From Pseudomonas antarctica (GTDB lineage Bacteria > Pseudomonadota > Gammaproteobacteria > Pseudomonadales > Pseudomonadaceae), in assembly GCF_001647715.1 (NCBI RefSeq), contig NZ_CP015600.1, forward strand, positions 2,914,001 through 2,978,000: a stretch of 64,000 nucleotides of DNA. Direction: 5' to 3'. The notes beneath the pieces are model-generated. The model worked only from the letters and a program-made list of their open reading frames with translations. It made no database searches and was not told the origin of the DNA. Below are positions 34,494-43,035 of this stretch, piece after piece (the first letter of the stretch is position 1; every line of letters starts with the position of its first letter). The position numbers and the translations under genes were made by a program.

Positions 34494-36104
34494 ATGACAT
34501 ATGACTACATCATCGCCGGCGCCGGCGCCGCAGGGTGCGTACTGGCTAACCGGTTGTCCGCCTCGGGCGAATACTCCGTGTTGCTGCTGGAAGCCGGCGG
34601 CAAAGACAGTTCCTGGTGGTTCAAGATCCCGGTCGGTTTCGCCAAGATGTATTACAACCCGACCTTCAACTGGATGTACTACAGCCAGCCGCAAAAGCAG
34701 CTGGCAGGCCGTGAAATCTACGCGCCACGGGGCAAAGTGCAGGGTGGCTCGGGCTCGATCAATGCGATGATCTATGTGCGCGGCCAGGCCCATGACTTCA
34801 ATGACTGGGCCGCCAACGGCAACGATGGCTGGGGCTTTGCAGACGTGCTGCCGTACTTTCGCAAGCTGGAAAACCACCCGTTGGGCGACACCGAGTACCA
34901 CGGCGGTAGTGGCCCCATCAGCATCACGCCGATGAAGGGCCAGACCCACCCGATCTGTGACGTGTTCCTCAAGGGCTGCGAGCAACTCGGCTACGCCCAT
35001 AGCGACGACTTCAACGGCCCGAATTTCGAAGGCGCCGGGCTGTATGACGTCAACACCCGCAAGGGCGAGCGCTGCTCCAGCAGCTTTGCCCATTTGCACC
35101 CGGCCCTCAGTCGCTCGAACCTGACCGTGGAATTGCATGCGCTGGTTGATCGCGTGCTGTTCGACGACCAGCAACGCGCCACCGGCATTGCCGTCACCCA
35201 GCACGGCGTGGTCCGTACCTTCACCGCGCGCAAGGAAGTGATCCTGTGCGCCGGTGCGGTGGACACGCCCAAGATCCTGCAACTGTCGGGTGTGGCTGAC
35301 CAACAACTGCTGGCCGAGCATGCAATCCCGCTGGTCAAGCACCTGCCGGCCGTGGGCGATAACCTGCAAGACCACCTGTGCGCCAGCTACTACTACAAGG
35401 CCAATATCCCGACGCTGAACGATGAGCTCAGCTCGCTGTTCGGCCAGTTGAAACTCGGCCTCAAGTACCTGTTTACGCGCAAAGGTGCGTTGGCCATGAG
35501 CGTCAACCAGGCGGGTGGTTTCTTTCGCGGCAACGACGCGCAGAAGGACCCGAACCTGCAGCTGTATTTCAACCCGCTGTCGTACCAGATTCCAAAAAAC
35601 AACAAGGCCAGCCTCAAGCCCGAGCCTTACTCCGGCTTCCTGCTGTGCTTCAACCCGTGCCGCCCGACCAGCCGTGGCACCATCCGCATCGCCTCGAAAA
35701 ACCCGCGGGACGCGGCGCTGATCGACCCCAACTACCTGAGCACCCAAAAGGACATCGACGAGGTGATCCAGGGCAGCCGATTGATGCGCAAGATCATGCA
35801 GGCACCAGCGCTCAAGGGCATCACCGTGGCCGAAGTATTACCGGGCGCGGCGGTGCAGACCGATGAGCAGATGCTGCAATACTTCCGTGAAAACAGCGGC
35901 TCGATCTACCACCTGTGCGGCTCCTGCGCCATGGGCTCGGACCCGCAGGTCTCGGTGGTGGACAAACGCTTGAAGGTGCATGGGCTGGACGGATTGCGGA
36001 TTGTCGATGCGTCGATCTTTCCGAATGTGACGTCGGGCAATACCCATGCGGCGGTGTTGATGGTGGCAGAGAAGGGCGCCGACCTGATTTTGCAGGACGC
36101 TTGA
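34494..36104 (+). CDS. GMC-family FAD-dependent alcohol dehydrogenase (choline dehydrogenase-like)
   Basis: A 536-residue GMC oxidoreductase. The N-terminal dinucleotide fold is DYIIAGAGAAGCVLANRLSA; the GMC signature follows as RGKVQGGSGSINAMIYVRGQ; the C-terminal active site has IYHLCGSCAMG and VTSGNTHAAVLMVAE, with the two conserved histidines. It oxidises a primary or secondary alcohol and passes electrons to a quinone or oxygen. With the aldehyde dehydrogenase at the other end of the operon it could turn an alcohol into an acid. Confidence 0.9.
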   Translation: MTYDYIIAGAGAAGCVLANRLSASGEYSVLLLEAGGKDSSWWFKIPVGFAKMYYNPTFNWMYYSQPQKQLAGREIYAPRGKVQGGSGSINAMIYVRGQAHDFNDWAANGNDGWGFADVLPYFRKLENHPLGDTEYHGGSGPISITPMKGQTHPICDVFLKGCEQLGYAHSDDFNGPNFEGAGLYDVNTRKGERCSSSFAHLHPALSRSNLTVELHALVDRVLFDDQQRATGIAVTQHGVVRTFTARKEVILCAGAVDTPKILQLSGVADQQLLAEHAIPLVKHLPAVGDNLQDHLCASYYYKANIPTLNDELSSLFGQLKLGLKYLFTRKGALAMSVNQAGGFFRGNDAQKDPNLQLYFNPLSYQIPKNNKASLKPEPYSGFLLCFNPCRPTSRGTIRIASKNPRDAALIDPNYLSTQKDIDEVIQGSRLMRKIMQAPALKGITVAEVLPGAAVQTDEQMLQYFRENSGSIYHLCGSCAMGSDPQVSVVDKRLKVHGLDGLRIVDASIFPNVTSGNTHAAVLMVAEKGADLILQDA

Positions 36105-36126
36105 TCGTGCCAGCGGCCACAAGGGT

Positions 36127-37530
36127 TTACTGCGCCTGGGAAACCGGGTGCAGCGAGGGGGTGTTGCGTCGGGTGATATGGCTGATCCCCATAATCACCA
36201 ACGGCGTAAACAGCGCCACATACGCGTTATCAATCCCCCAAGGGTTACCCGCCAGAAACCAGCCTACCGTCGCCAGGAGTGACGCAATAATGCTCAGGAA
36301 TGCGCCGGTCGCGGTGCCGAAGCGTGGCGCGTAGAACACCAGCAATACCAGGACCGCCAACGACGCTCGCAGGGCTTTGCCGAGAAAAGCGATCATCAGC
36401 ACTTTGTCCGAGGTGAGTGCCAACGCAATGGGCAGCAGGCCCACCGCAATGGTCGCCAGACGCACGAAGCGCAGGTTCTTGGCGTCACTTTTTTCCGGGT
36501 TGAACCACGGCTCGTAGAAGTCCCGCAGCAGCAACGTGGCCGAGCCCATGCTCACCGCCGATATCGTGCCGAACAGCGAGCCAGCCAGGCCCGCAACGAC
36601 TAATCCGGCGGTCAATTGATCCATGCTCGCGATTAGGCTGGGAAAGGCTTGCAGCGAATCCACCTGAGGAAACAACACGGCGCTGCACATGCCGATCAAT
36701 GCCGCGCCGATGCCAAACGGCACCATCAACACCGCCACGTAGAAGCACGCACGCTGGGCCTTGCCCGCATGGCTGACGGTGTTCACTGCCTGGATCACGT
36801 ACTGGGTGGAAAAGATTGAGCCGATCCCGGCGATCATCCACGCAATGATCTGGCCCCAGCCGACGGTGGTCCAGTTGAACATGCTCGCGGGCAATTGCGC
36901 CTGTAACTGGCCGATGCCGCCGACTTGCTTGAGACCGAACCACAACGCTAGGCCGACACCCAGGTACTTCAACGCTGCGTGCACAAAGTTGGTGTAGATC
37001 ACCGAGCGCATGCCGCCGATGCTTACATACATCACTGACACTACGCCGACAATGACGATGGCCAGTGTGCGGTCCACTTGCATCACGCTGGCCAACACCG
37101 CTCCGCCGCTGGCGTAGATGGACACCGCGACGATCTCCAGCGCGAAAATGGTAATGATGGAGGTCGCGAAGCGCGTGCGCTGGCCGTAGTTGCGCGAGAG
37201 CACGCCGGAGATGGTGTTGTCGCCCAGCTCCTTATATTTGCGCGCCAACAGCCAGGCGAACAGCACAAAGCCCAGGGCCAGGGCGAACAGGTTCCACGCA
37301 GCCGAGAGGCCGACTTTGAACCCGGTCTGCGCGGTGCCGATGCTGACTGCCGTGCCGATGAATTCAGAGAGCATCAGGAAGCCAATCAGGAATGCGGGGA
37401 AGTGCCCACCGCCGGTGGTGTAGTTGGTGGCGCTGCGCGAATGCCGACGTACCCCGTAGCTGATCAGCGCAAGGCTAACCATGTACAGGCCGGTGATGGA
37501 CAGGACAATCCAGGAGGAATGGGTCTGCAT
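36127..37530 (-). CDS. Sodium:solute symporter (SSS family)
   Basis: A 467-residue membrane protein with about thirteen helices of the LeuT-like SSS family. Typical elements are YTTGGGHFPAFLIGFLMLSE at the first helices, YVSIGGMRSVIYTNFVHAAL in the middle, and AGLAGSLFGTISAVSMGSAT. It imports an organic solute with Na+. It is downstream of the DSD1 enzyme gene (105-base gap), so a hydroxy- or D-amino acid is a likely substrate. Confidence 0.88.
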   Translation of the reverse strand: MQTHSSWIVLSITGLYMVSLALISYGVRRHSRSATNYTTGGGHFPAFLIGFLMLSEFIGTAVSIGTAQTGFKVGLSAAWNLFALALGFVLFAWLLARKYKELGDNTISGVLSRNYGQRTRFATSIITIFALEIVAVSIYASGGAVLASVMQVDRTLAIVIVGVVSVMYVSIGGMRSVIYTNFVHAALKYLGVGLALWFGLKQVGGIGQLQAQLPASMFNWTTVGWGQIIAWMIAGIGSIFSTQYVIQAVNTVSHAGKAQRACFYVAVLMVPFGIGAALIGMCSAVLFPQVDSLQAFPSLIASMDQLTAGLVVAGLAGSLFGTISAVSMGSATLLLRDFYEPWFNPEKSDAKNLRFVRLATIAVGLLPIALALTSDKVLMIAFLGKALRASLAVLVLLVFYAPRFGTATGAFLSIIASLLATVGWFLAGNPWGIDNAYVALFTPLVIMGISHITRRNTPSLHPVSQAQ

Positions 37531-37604
37531 CTTTATACTCTTTAGGTATTTTTATAGTTGGCGCTAGTTTCCTCCCTTGTTTTTGTTTGCGTCTAATATC
37601 AAGT

Positions 37605-37622
37605 GAGTATGGTTTGATACTC
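37605..37622. promoter_or_regulatory. Short dyad upstream of the symporter gene
   Basis: GAGTAT at 37605-37610 and ATACTC at 37617-37622 are a perfect inverted pair with a six-base spacer, about 75 bases upstream of the symporter start and in AT-rich DNA. It may be an operator or part of a separate symporter promoter. Confidence 0.35.
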
Positions 37623-37635
37623 GCTGGGTATTTAT

Positions 37636-38739
37636 CTACCAGCCGCGCAACCGCTCCCAGACGTGCACTTCACCGTTATCCAGAATCGCGTGGTAGCGAC
37701 CAAACTGCGCCCCTGTGGCGCACGCATGGTTGGGCAGGATGCGCAGGCGGGTGCCGAGCGGGAACTGTGCGACGACGTCCATACCGCTGTCTTCGAACCG
37801 CGCCACACCATGTTCCTGATTGGCACTGCTCAACAACAAGCCTGCGATGGGCTCACCGTGTTCATCACACACCTGGCCATAGCCGAAATCGCGTCTCTGC
37901 GATTGGGTGCCGCGATCCCGGCTCATGGCCATCCAGCCGGCGTCGGTGATGATCCAGCCTTTTTCCGCTTGATGGCCGATCACCGTAGTCAGCACGCTCA
38001 AGGCCAGTTCCTCGGTGCGGCACACGCCGATGTTGTGCATCACCAGGTCGAAAAACGCATACACCCCGGCGCGCAGTTCGGTGACGCCGTCCAGGTTCAT
38101 TGCCGACAATGCGGTCGGAGTGGAACCGACGCTGACCTGCACGCAGGGCAAGCCCGCCGCTCGAATCCGCTCGGCCGCTTCAACACAGCGCGCACGTTCC
38201 TGCTCGGCAATGGCCTGCAAGGCCTCGGGCGTATCCAGCCCGTAGCTTTCACCGGCGTGAGTCAGCACGCCGGTGAGTGTGTTGCCGAGCAGGTGCGCGA
38301 TTTCCAGCAGTAAGGGCTCCTGCGGCTTGACCCCGGAGCGGTGGCCGTCGCAGTCGATCTCGATCATGACGGCAAAGGCTTCACCGTGCTCTCGGCCGAA
38401 ATCAACAATCGCCCGGGCACCGGCGAGGCTGTCGGTGATCAGCGTCAGCGCACAACCCTGACGACGCAGTGCCAGCGCTTGAGGCAGTTTGTGTGGCGCC
38501 ATCGCCACTGCATAGAGAATGTCGTGGAGGCCCAGTTCGAAGAAATACTCGGCTTCTTTCAGCGTCGAAACGGTGATGCCGTGAGCACCGGCGGCGATCT
38601 GTGCGGCCACCACTTCGGTGCATTTGTGGGTTTTGACGTGGGGGCGCAAGTGCACGCCCAAGCTGTCGGCGCGCTGTTGCATGCGCTGGATATTGCGCTG
38701 CATTTTCAGCGTATCAATCAATGCGGCAGGGGTGTCCAT
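37636..38739 (-). CDS. DSD1-family PLP enzyme (D-serine / D-threo-3-hydroxyaspartate dehydratase-like)
   Basis: A 367-residue fold-type III PLP enzyme. The PLP lysine is in LRPHVKTHKC near residue 35; SVGSTPTALS holds phosphate-binding residues; the C-terminal PNHACATGAQF has the His-x-Cys pair that binds zinc in eukaryotic-type D-serine dehydratase. Such enzymes deaminate D-serine, D-threonine or D-threo-3-hydroxyaspartate to a keto acid and ammonia. It is divergent from a YheO/DauR-like regulator and precedes a symporter. Confidence 0.88.
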   Translation of the reverse strand: MDTPAALIDTLKMQRNIQRMQQRADSLGVHLRPHVKTHKCTEVVAAQIAAGAHGITVSTLKEAEYFFELGLHDILYAVAMAPHKLPQALALRRQGCALTLITDSLAGARAIVDFGREHGEAFAVMIEIDCDGHRSGVKPQEPLLLEIAHLLGNTLTGVLTHAGESYGLDTPEALQAIAEQERARCVEAAERIRAAGLPCVQVSVGSTPTALSAMNLDGVTELRAGVYAFFDLVMHNIGVCRTEELALSVLTTVIGHQAEKGWIITDAGWMAMSRDRGTQSQRRDFGYGQVCDEHGEPIAGLLLSSANQEHGVARFEDSGMDVVAQFPLGTRLRILPNHACATGAQFGRYHAILDNGEVHVWERLRGW

Positions 38740-38797
38740 GGTTCAAGCTCCACAATGAGGGACAGCGGCCAAATTGACGCCCTGTCCAGGACTGGAT

Positions 38798-39436
38798 ATG
38801 TTGTCTTGCATGAAAAAGACCTCTCCCGAAGACACCACCCTGATCAGCCAGCTCGAACAGATTGCCGAAGGCTTGAGCAAGACTTTCAGCCCATTCTGCG
38901 AGGTGGTGCTGCATGACTTGCGTGACCCGCAGCACGCGATCCTGGCGATCCATAACAACCTCTCCGGGCGTCAGCCGGGTGACCCGGCCACCGAGCTTGG
39001 GCTGGCGCGAATTGCCGACCCTGAGTACCCCCAGGTCATCGCCAATTACCAGAACCAGTTCGCCGATGGCCGCCAGGTCAAGAGCACCTCGATTGGTATC
39101 AAGGACGCCAGCGGCAAGTACGTCGCCGCCTTGTGCATGAACGTGGATCTTTCGTTGTTCCGGGGCTTGCAGGGCATGCTGGAACAGTTTGGCTCGGTCA
39201 GTGGTGACAAGCCCGGCGAGTCCCTCGACCCCTCGGGCGCCGATGTAATTCGCGCACGTATCGACCAGTTCGCCGCACGCCTGGCAACCACGCCGCGTGC
39301 ACTCAAGGCGGCGGACCGGCGGGTGCTGCTGCAAGAGCTCAAAGACGCCGGCTGCATGGATATTCGTCGGGCCATGGAGACTGTGGCCTCGCACTTGGGC
39401 GTGTCACGCGCAGCGGTCTACACCTACGCCAAGTAG
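38798..39436 (+). CDS. YheO-like PAS/HTH transcriptional regulator (DauR-like)
   Basis: A 212-residue regulator with an N-terminal YheO PAS-like domain (FSPFCEVVLHDLRDPQHAIL, then STSIGIKDASGKYVAALCMN) and a C-terminal helix-turn-helix (METVASHLGVSRAAVYTYAK). DauR, a member, represses D-arginine catabolism genes. ATG 38798 follows AGG at a suitable distance; ATG 38810 is an alternative. It lies 58 bases from the divergent DSD1 gene and overlaps the 3' end of the convergent RidA gene by 13 bases, so it probably controls both flanking groups. Confidence 0.87.
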   Translation: MLSCMKKTSPEDTTLISQLEQIAEGLSKTFSPFCEVVLHDLRDPQHAILAIHNNLSGRQPGDPATELGLARIADPEYPQVIANYQNQFADGRQVKSTSIGIKDASGKYVAALCMNVDLSLFRGLQGMLEQFGSVSGDKPGESLDPSGADVIRARIDQFAARLATTPRALKAADRRVLLQELKDAGCMDIRRAMETVASHLGVSRAAVYTYAK

Positions 39437-39804
39437 CGCGCCACGGCTTCAATCTCCACCAGGTAACCGTGATGCAATTCGGGCACCGGCACCACCGCGC
39501 GGGCAGGGCGGTGATCGCCCAGCGCGGCAGCGTAAACGCGGTCGAACGCCGGCCAGTGCCCGACCCCGGCAACGTACACCGTGACCTTCACCAAATCCTG
39601 CGGCGAACCGCCGGCGGCGTTCAGGATGGCCAACAGATTATGCAGTGCGATTTGGGCCTGTTCGGCAAACGGCGCCGACAGGTTGTGACGCCCGTCCGGG
39701 CTGACCGGCAATTGCCCGGAGATATACAGCGTGTCGCCGTGGCTCATGGCCTGGGAATAATGCCCGGCAGGTGCCGAGGCCTTCGACGTGTGGATGATCT
39801 TCAT
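39424..39804 (-). CDS. RidA-family enamine/imine deaminase
   Basis: A 126-residue YjgF/YER057c/UK114 protein. It has YSQAMSHGDTLYISGQLPV, VKVTVYVAGVGHWPAFDRVY and the active-site Arg in RPARAVVPVPEL. RidA proteins hydrolyse reactive enamines/imines released by PLP dehydratases. Its ATG overlaps the stop of the threonine-dehydratase-like gene by four bases, which fits that role. Confidence 0.92.
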   Translation of the reverse strand: MKIIHTSKASAPAGHYSQAMSHGDTLYISGQLPVSPDGRHNLSAPFAEQAQIALHNLLAILNAAGGSPQDLVKVTVYVAGVGHWPAFDRVYAAALGDHRPARAVVPVPELHHGYLVEIEAVARYLA

Positions 39805-40766
39805 GGCGCCTCGCTGAGCAGGGCGGCGTAGCGCTGGATGTCCACGTTGCCGCCGGTGACGATGATGCCCACGCGCTGGCCTTTGAACCGCTCGCCCAGT
39901 TGGCGTAATGCCGCCAGGCCCAGGCAGCCGGTCGGTTCAACCACCAGTTTCATGCGCTGCATGAAGAAGCGCATGGCGTCTACCAACTGCGCGTCGGAAA
40001 CCGTAAGGATGTCATTCACCAAGTCACGGATGATCGGGAAGGTGTAGTTGCCCAAATGTTGGGTTTGCGCGCCGTCGGCGATGGTCGCCGGGGTGTCGAT
40101 ATGCACGATGCTGCCGCTGTGGAATGAGCGCTGGCCATCGTTACCGGCTTGGGGTTCGACGCCGAACAGTTGGCAATCCGGCGACAGGGCGCGAGTCGAT
40201 AACGCGGTGCCGGAGAGCATGCCACCCCCGCCCAGGCCGACGAACAGGGCGTCCAGCGGGCCGCTGAATTCCAGCAACTCTTTAGCGGCGGTGCCTTGGC
40301 CGGCGAGGATGTGCGGGTGATCGTAAGGCGGGATCAGCGTCATGCCGTGTTCAACGGCCAGGGTGCGGCCGATTTGTTCGCGGTCTTCGGTGAAACGGTC
40401 GTACAGCACCACGCTGGCGCCATATTCCCGCGTCGCTGCAACCTTGGCGGCAGGCGCGTCGGTGGGCATCACGATAGTCGCCGGCATGCCCAGCAAACGA
40501 GCAGCCAGCGCAATGCCCTGGGCGTGGTTGCCGGAAGAAAACGCCACCACGCCCGCCTTGCGCTGCTGCGCGTCAAACTGCGACAGGGCATTGAACGCGC
40601 CGCGAAACTTGAACGAGCCGGTGCGTTGCAGGTTTTCACATTTGATGAACACCTGGGCGCCGGTTTCGGCGTCGAGGGTGCGCGAAGTAAAGACCGGCGT
40701 CTGATAGGCGATGCCTTCCAGCCGTTGGGCGGCAGCGATGACGTCTTGATAGTCAGGCAATTGCAT
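39801..40766 (-). CDS. Threonine/serine dehydratase-like PLP enzyme (hydroxyaspartate ammonia-lyase type)
   Basis: A 321-residue fold-type II PLP enzyme. The PLP lysine is in RTGSFKFRGAFNAL near residue 53; SSGNHAQGIALAARLLGMPA is the asparagine loop; VGLGGGGMLSGTAL binds the phosphate. There is no C-terminal ACT domain, so it is a catabolic form resembling threo-3-hydroxyaspartate ammonia-lyase/serine racemase. It feeds an enamine intermediate to the coupled RidA. Confidence 0.9.
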   Translation of the reverse strand: MQLPDYQDVIAAAQRLEGIAYQTPVFTSRTLDAETGAQVFIKCENLQRTGSFKFRGAFNALSQFDAQQRKAGVVAFSSGNHAQGIALAARLLGMPATIVMPTDAPAAKVAATREYGASVVLYDRFTEDREQIGRTLAVEHGMTLIPPYDHPHILAGQGTAAKELLEFSGPLDALFVGLGGGGMLSGTALSTRALSPDCQLFGVEPQAGNDGQRSFHSGSIVHIDTPATIADGAQTQHLGNYTFPIIRDLVNDILTVSDAQLVDAMRFFMQRMKLVVEPTGCLGLAALRQLGERFKGQRVGIIVTGGNVDIQRYAALLSEAP

Positions 40767-40886
40767 GAGCGGACCTCGTGTGCATTTGTGGATAAAATAT
40801 CTATATCAAGACAAATAGTAAAGTTCCGTTTATCACGCCCGACATGCTAGCGTTTCGAGCTTCTTTGACCGCTGGAGGGTTCGACG

Positions 40887-41504
40887 TTGATCCGACTCAC
40901 CGACTACATCGCCCACGTTTCCCAATCCCCGTTGGCGCCTTGGGCTGACCTCACGCCTTGGGCGTTGGTGGCCCAGGCACCGGCAATTGTTCGCCAGTTA
41001 CTGGCGCAATTGCCGGCAGACGCTTACGTCGTTCAGGATGAAATCGCCATCCACCGTACCGCCACCGTCGAGTCCGGCGCCTTGCTCAAGGGGCCACTGA
41101 TCATCGGCGCGCATTGTTTTATCGCCAGTGGTTCTCTGCTGCGCGCCGGGTGCTGGGTGGATGCGCAATGCATCATCGGCCCGGGTGCGGAGTTGAAAAG
41201 CTCGTTTGTGTTCAGTGGCAGCAAGCTGGCGCATTTCAACTTTGTCGGCGATTCGGTGCTGGGCCATGGGGTCAATCTGGAGGCCGGCAGCATCGTCGCC
41301 AACTACCGCAATGAGCGCGAGGATAAGGAAGTGCAGGTGCGGATCAACGGGCAATTGCAGCGCACCGGGTGCGATAAATTCGGCGCGTTGCTCGGCGATC
41401 AGTGCCGAATCGGCGCCAATGCGGTGTTGGCGCCGGGGGCGGTGTTGGCACCTGCCAGCGTGGTCGGGCGCGGTCAGGTATTTGATGCAGAGGCTTGCGT
41501 ATAA
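40887..41504 (+). CDS. Left-handed beta-helix (hexapeptide repeat) transferase-like protein
   Basis: A 205-residue protein whose middle and end are hexapeptide turns (for example ESGALLKGPLIIGAHCFIAS and LGDQCRIGANAVLAPGAVLA), as in the acetyltransferase half of GlmU and nucleotidyltransferase-associated helices. No N-terminal nucleotidyltransferase domain is present. The start is TTG 40887, with GGAGGG seven bases upstream. It may acylate or bind a sugar nucleotide; the substrate is not evident. Confidence 0.75.
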   Translation: MIRLTDYIAHVSQSPLAPWADLTPWALVAQAPAIVRQLLAQLPADAYVVQDEIAIHRTATVESGALLKGPLIIGAHCFIASGSLLRAGCWVDAQCIIGPGAELKSSFVFSGSKLAHFNFVGDSVLGHGVNLEAGSIVANYRNEREDKEVQVRINGQLQRTGCDKFGALLGDQCRIGANAVLAPGAVLAPASVVGRGQVFDAEACV

Positions 41505-41552
41505 ACGCAATGTTGAAAAGAACATGGTGTGTCGGCACGATATTAAATAGAA

Positions 41553-41572
41553 TTAATCTCATTTGAGATTAA
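41553..41572. promoter_or_regulatory. Palindrome in front of the FecI-like gene (possible Fur site)
   Basis: TTAATCTCA at 41553-41561 and TGAGATTAA at 41564-41572 form a perfect inverted repeat with a two-base centre, 24 bases upstream of the sigma-factor start. FecI-type genes are normally Fur-repressed, and the AT-rich dyad resembles a diverged Fur box, though the match to GATAATGATAATCATTATC is only partial. Confidence 0.5.
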
Positions 41573-41596
41573 CTCGCGCCGCGCAGGTTGCTCGCC

Positions 41597-42115
41597 ATGA
41601 CTGATGCTGTTGCCCCGACCCACGCTGCCGAACTCACGTTGTCGAGTTTGTACCGCGACCACCGCAGTTGGCTGGAAAGCTGGTTGCGGCGGCGCCTGGG
41701 CAATGCCTGGGATGCAGCGGACCTGAGCCAGGACACCTTTTTGCGCGTGCTCGCCAGTGCACAGCCAATTGCGCAGATGCAGGAACCGCGTGCCTATCTG
41801 GTGACCGTCGGCAAGCGCCTGCTGGTCAACTTTCATCAGCGGCGCAGCCTTGAGCAGGCGTACTTGAATGCGTTGGCAAACCTGCCGCACGCCTGCGTGC
41901 CGTCACCCGAACAACGCTGGCTGATGCTCGAAACCCTGCAAGCACTGGATGAGTTGCTTGACGGTTTACCGGTGCTGGTGCGCCGCGCGTTTCTGTGGAG
42001 CCAGTTGGAAGGCCTGGGCTATCGAGATATTGCCGAACGGCTCGACGTTTGCGAGCGCACGGTGAAGCGCTACATGGCCCAAGCCTACGAACATTGCCTG
42101 CTGGTGGACCTGTGA
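41597..42115 (+). CDS. FecI-family ECF sigma factor
   Basis: A 172-residue extracytoplasmic-function sigma factor. Region 2 is LYRDHRSWLESWLRRRLGNA followed by AADLSQDTFLRVL; region 4 has AFLWSQLEGLGYRDIAERLD and CERTVKRYMAQAYEHCL. It redirects RNA polymerase to iron-uptake genes when signalled through FecR. It overlaps the FecR-like gene by GTGA. No TonB receptor gene follows. Confidence 0.92.
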   Translation: MTDAVAPTHAAELTLSSLYRDHRSWLESWLRRRLGNAWDAADLSQDTFLRVLASAQPIAQMQEPRAYLVTVGKRLLVNFHQRRSLEQAYLNALANLPHACVPSPEQRWLMLETLQALDELLDGLPVLVRRAFLWSQLEGLGYRDIAERLDVCERTVKRYMAQAYEHCLLVDL

Positions 42116-43035
42116 ATCGCGATGTCGCGCGCGCCGCCGCCCAATGGCTGGCATTGCTGGAGTCCGGCGCCGCCACCGAGCGTGACCATGCGGCCTTGCA
42201 GCAATGGCGCGACAGCCATCCCCAACACGAACAGACTTGGCAAAAAGCCCAATCCCTGCGCCAGCGTTTCAGTGACTTGCCACACGCATTGGCGATGGCC
42301 AGCCTCGACCGTCCGCAATTGGCGCGGCGAGCGATCCTCAAGCGTGCCTTGGGTGTGGCGGCGCTGGTGCCCACCGCCTGGTTGATCAGCCGCCAGTTGC
42401 CGATCGAGGCGTGGCGTGCCGATCTGCACACCGCCACCGGCGAGCGCAAACGCCTGCCCTTGATCGATGGCAGCAGCAGCCTGCAACTCAATACCGCCAC
42501 AGCGGTCGATGTCGACCGCGCGCATCGGCGCATCACGCTGGTGGAAGGGGAATTGGCGCTGAGTGTGCCGGGCTCGGCTTTGATCACAGTGAACACCCGC
42601 TACGGCGAGGTTCAGGTCAGCCAGGCCGAGGTGTGTGTGCGGCAGTCGTCGACCGGCTGCCGGGTGTCGGTGCTCAAGGGCGCGGTGCAGGTGCGCGATG
42701 TGACCGGGCAACTGGCGACTTTGAGCAACGGTCAGCAAGCGTTATTAAAGCCCCAGGGGCTTAGGGAGCGGGTGCCGTTCGATGCGCAGCAACTGGACTG
42801 GCGCGATGGCGTCTTGACCGCGCAAAACCAGGCGCTAGGGGATTTTTTGCGCGAGCTGGAGCGTTATCGCCCAGGTGTGCTGCGCTGGGACCCGAGCCTG
42901 GAAACCCTGCGGGTCACCGGCAGCTTTCGCCTGGATGACACCGACCGCATCCTAAGCCTGCTGGCCCAGACACTGGGGTTTGAGGTGCGGGCGCGGACGC
43001 GGTATTGGGTGACACTCAGTCGCACATTGGCCTAA
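42112..43035 (+). CDS. FecR-family anti-sigma/signal-transducing membrane protein
   Basis: A 307-residue protein. The N-terminal cytoplasmic part has the FecR_N pattern AAAQWLALLESGAATERDHA with WRDSHPQHEQTWQKA; one membrane segment (LGVAALVPTAWLI) follows near residue 80; the periplasmic FecR domain has LNTATAVDVD and VNTRYGEVQVSQAEV. The C-terminus (LRWDPSLETLRVTGSF) resembles the STN-like region that contacts a receptor. The GTG start overlaps the sigma-factor stop. Its 3' end overlaps the SsuB-like gene by three bases. Confidence 0.9.
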   Translation: MNRDVARAAAQWLALLESGAATERDHAALQQWRDSHPQHEQTWQKAQSLRQRFSDLPHALAMASLDRPQLARRAILKRALGVAALVPTAWLISRQLPIEAWRADLHTATGERKRLPLIDGSSSLQLNTATAVDVDRAHRRITLVEGELALSVPGSALITVNTRYGEVQVSQAEVCVRQSSTGCRVSVLKGAVQVRDVTGQLATLSNGQQALLKPQGLRERVPFDAQQLDWRDGVLTAQNQALGDFLRELERYRPGVLRWDPSLETLRVTGSFRLDDTDRILSLLAQTLGFEVRARTRYWVTLSRTLA

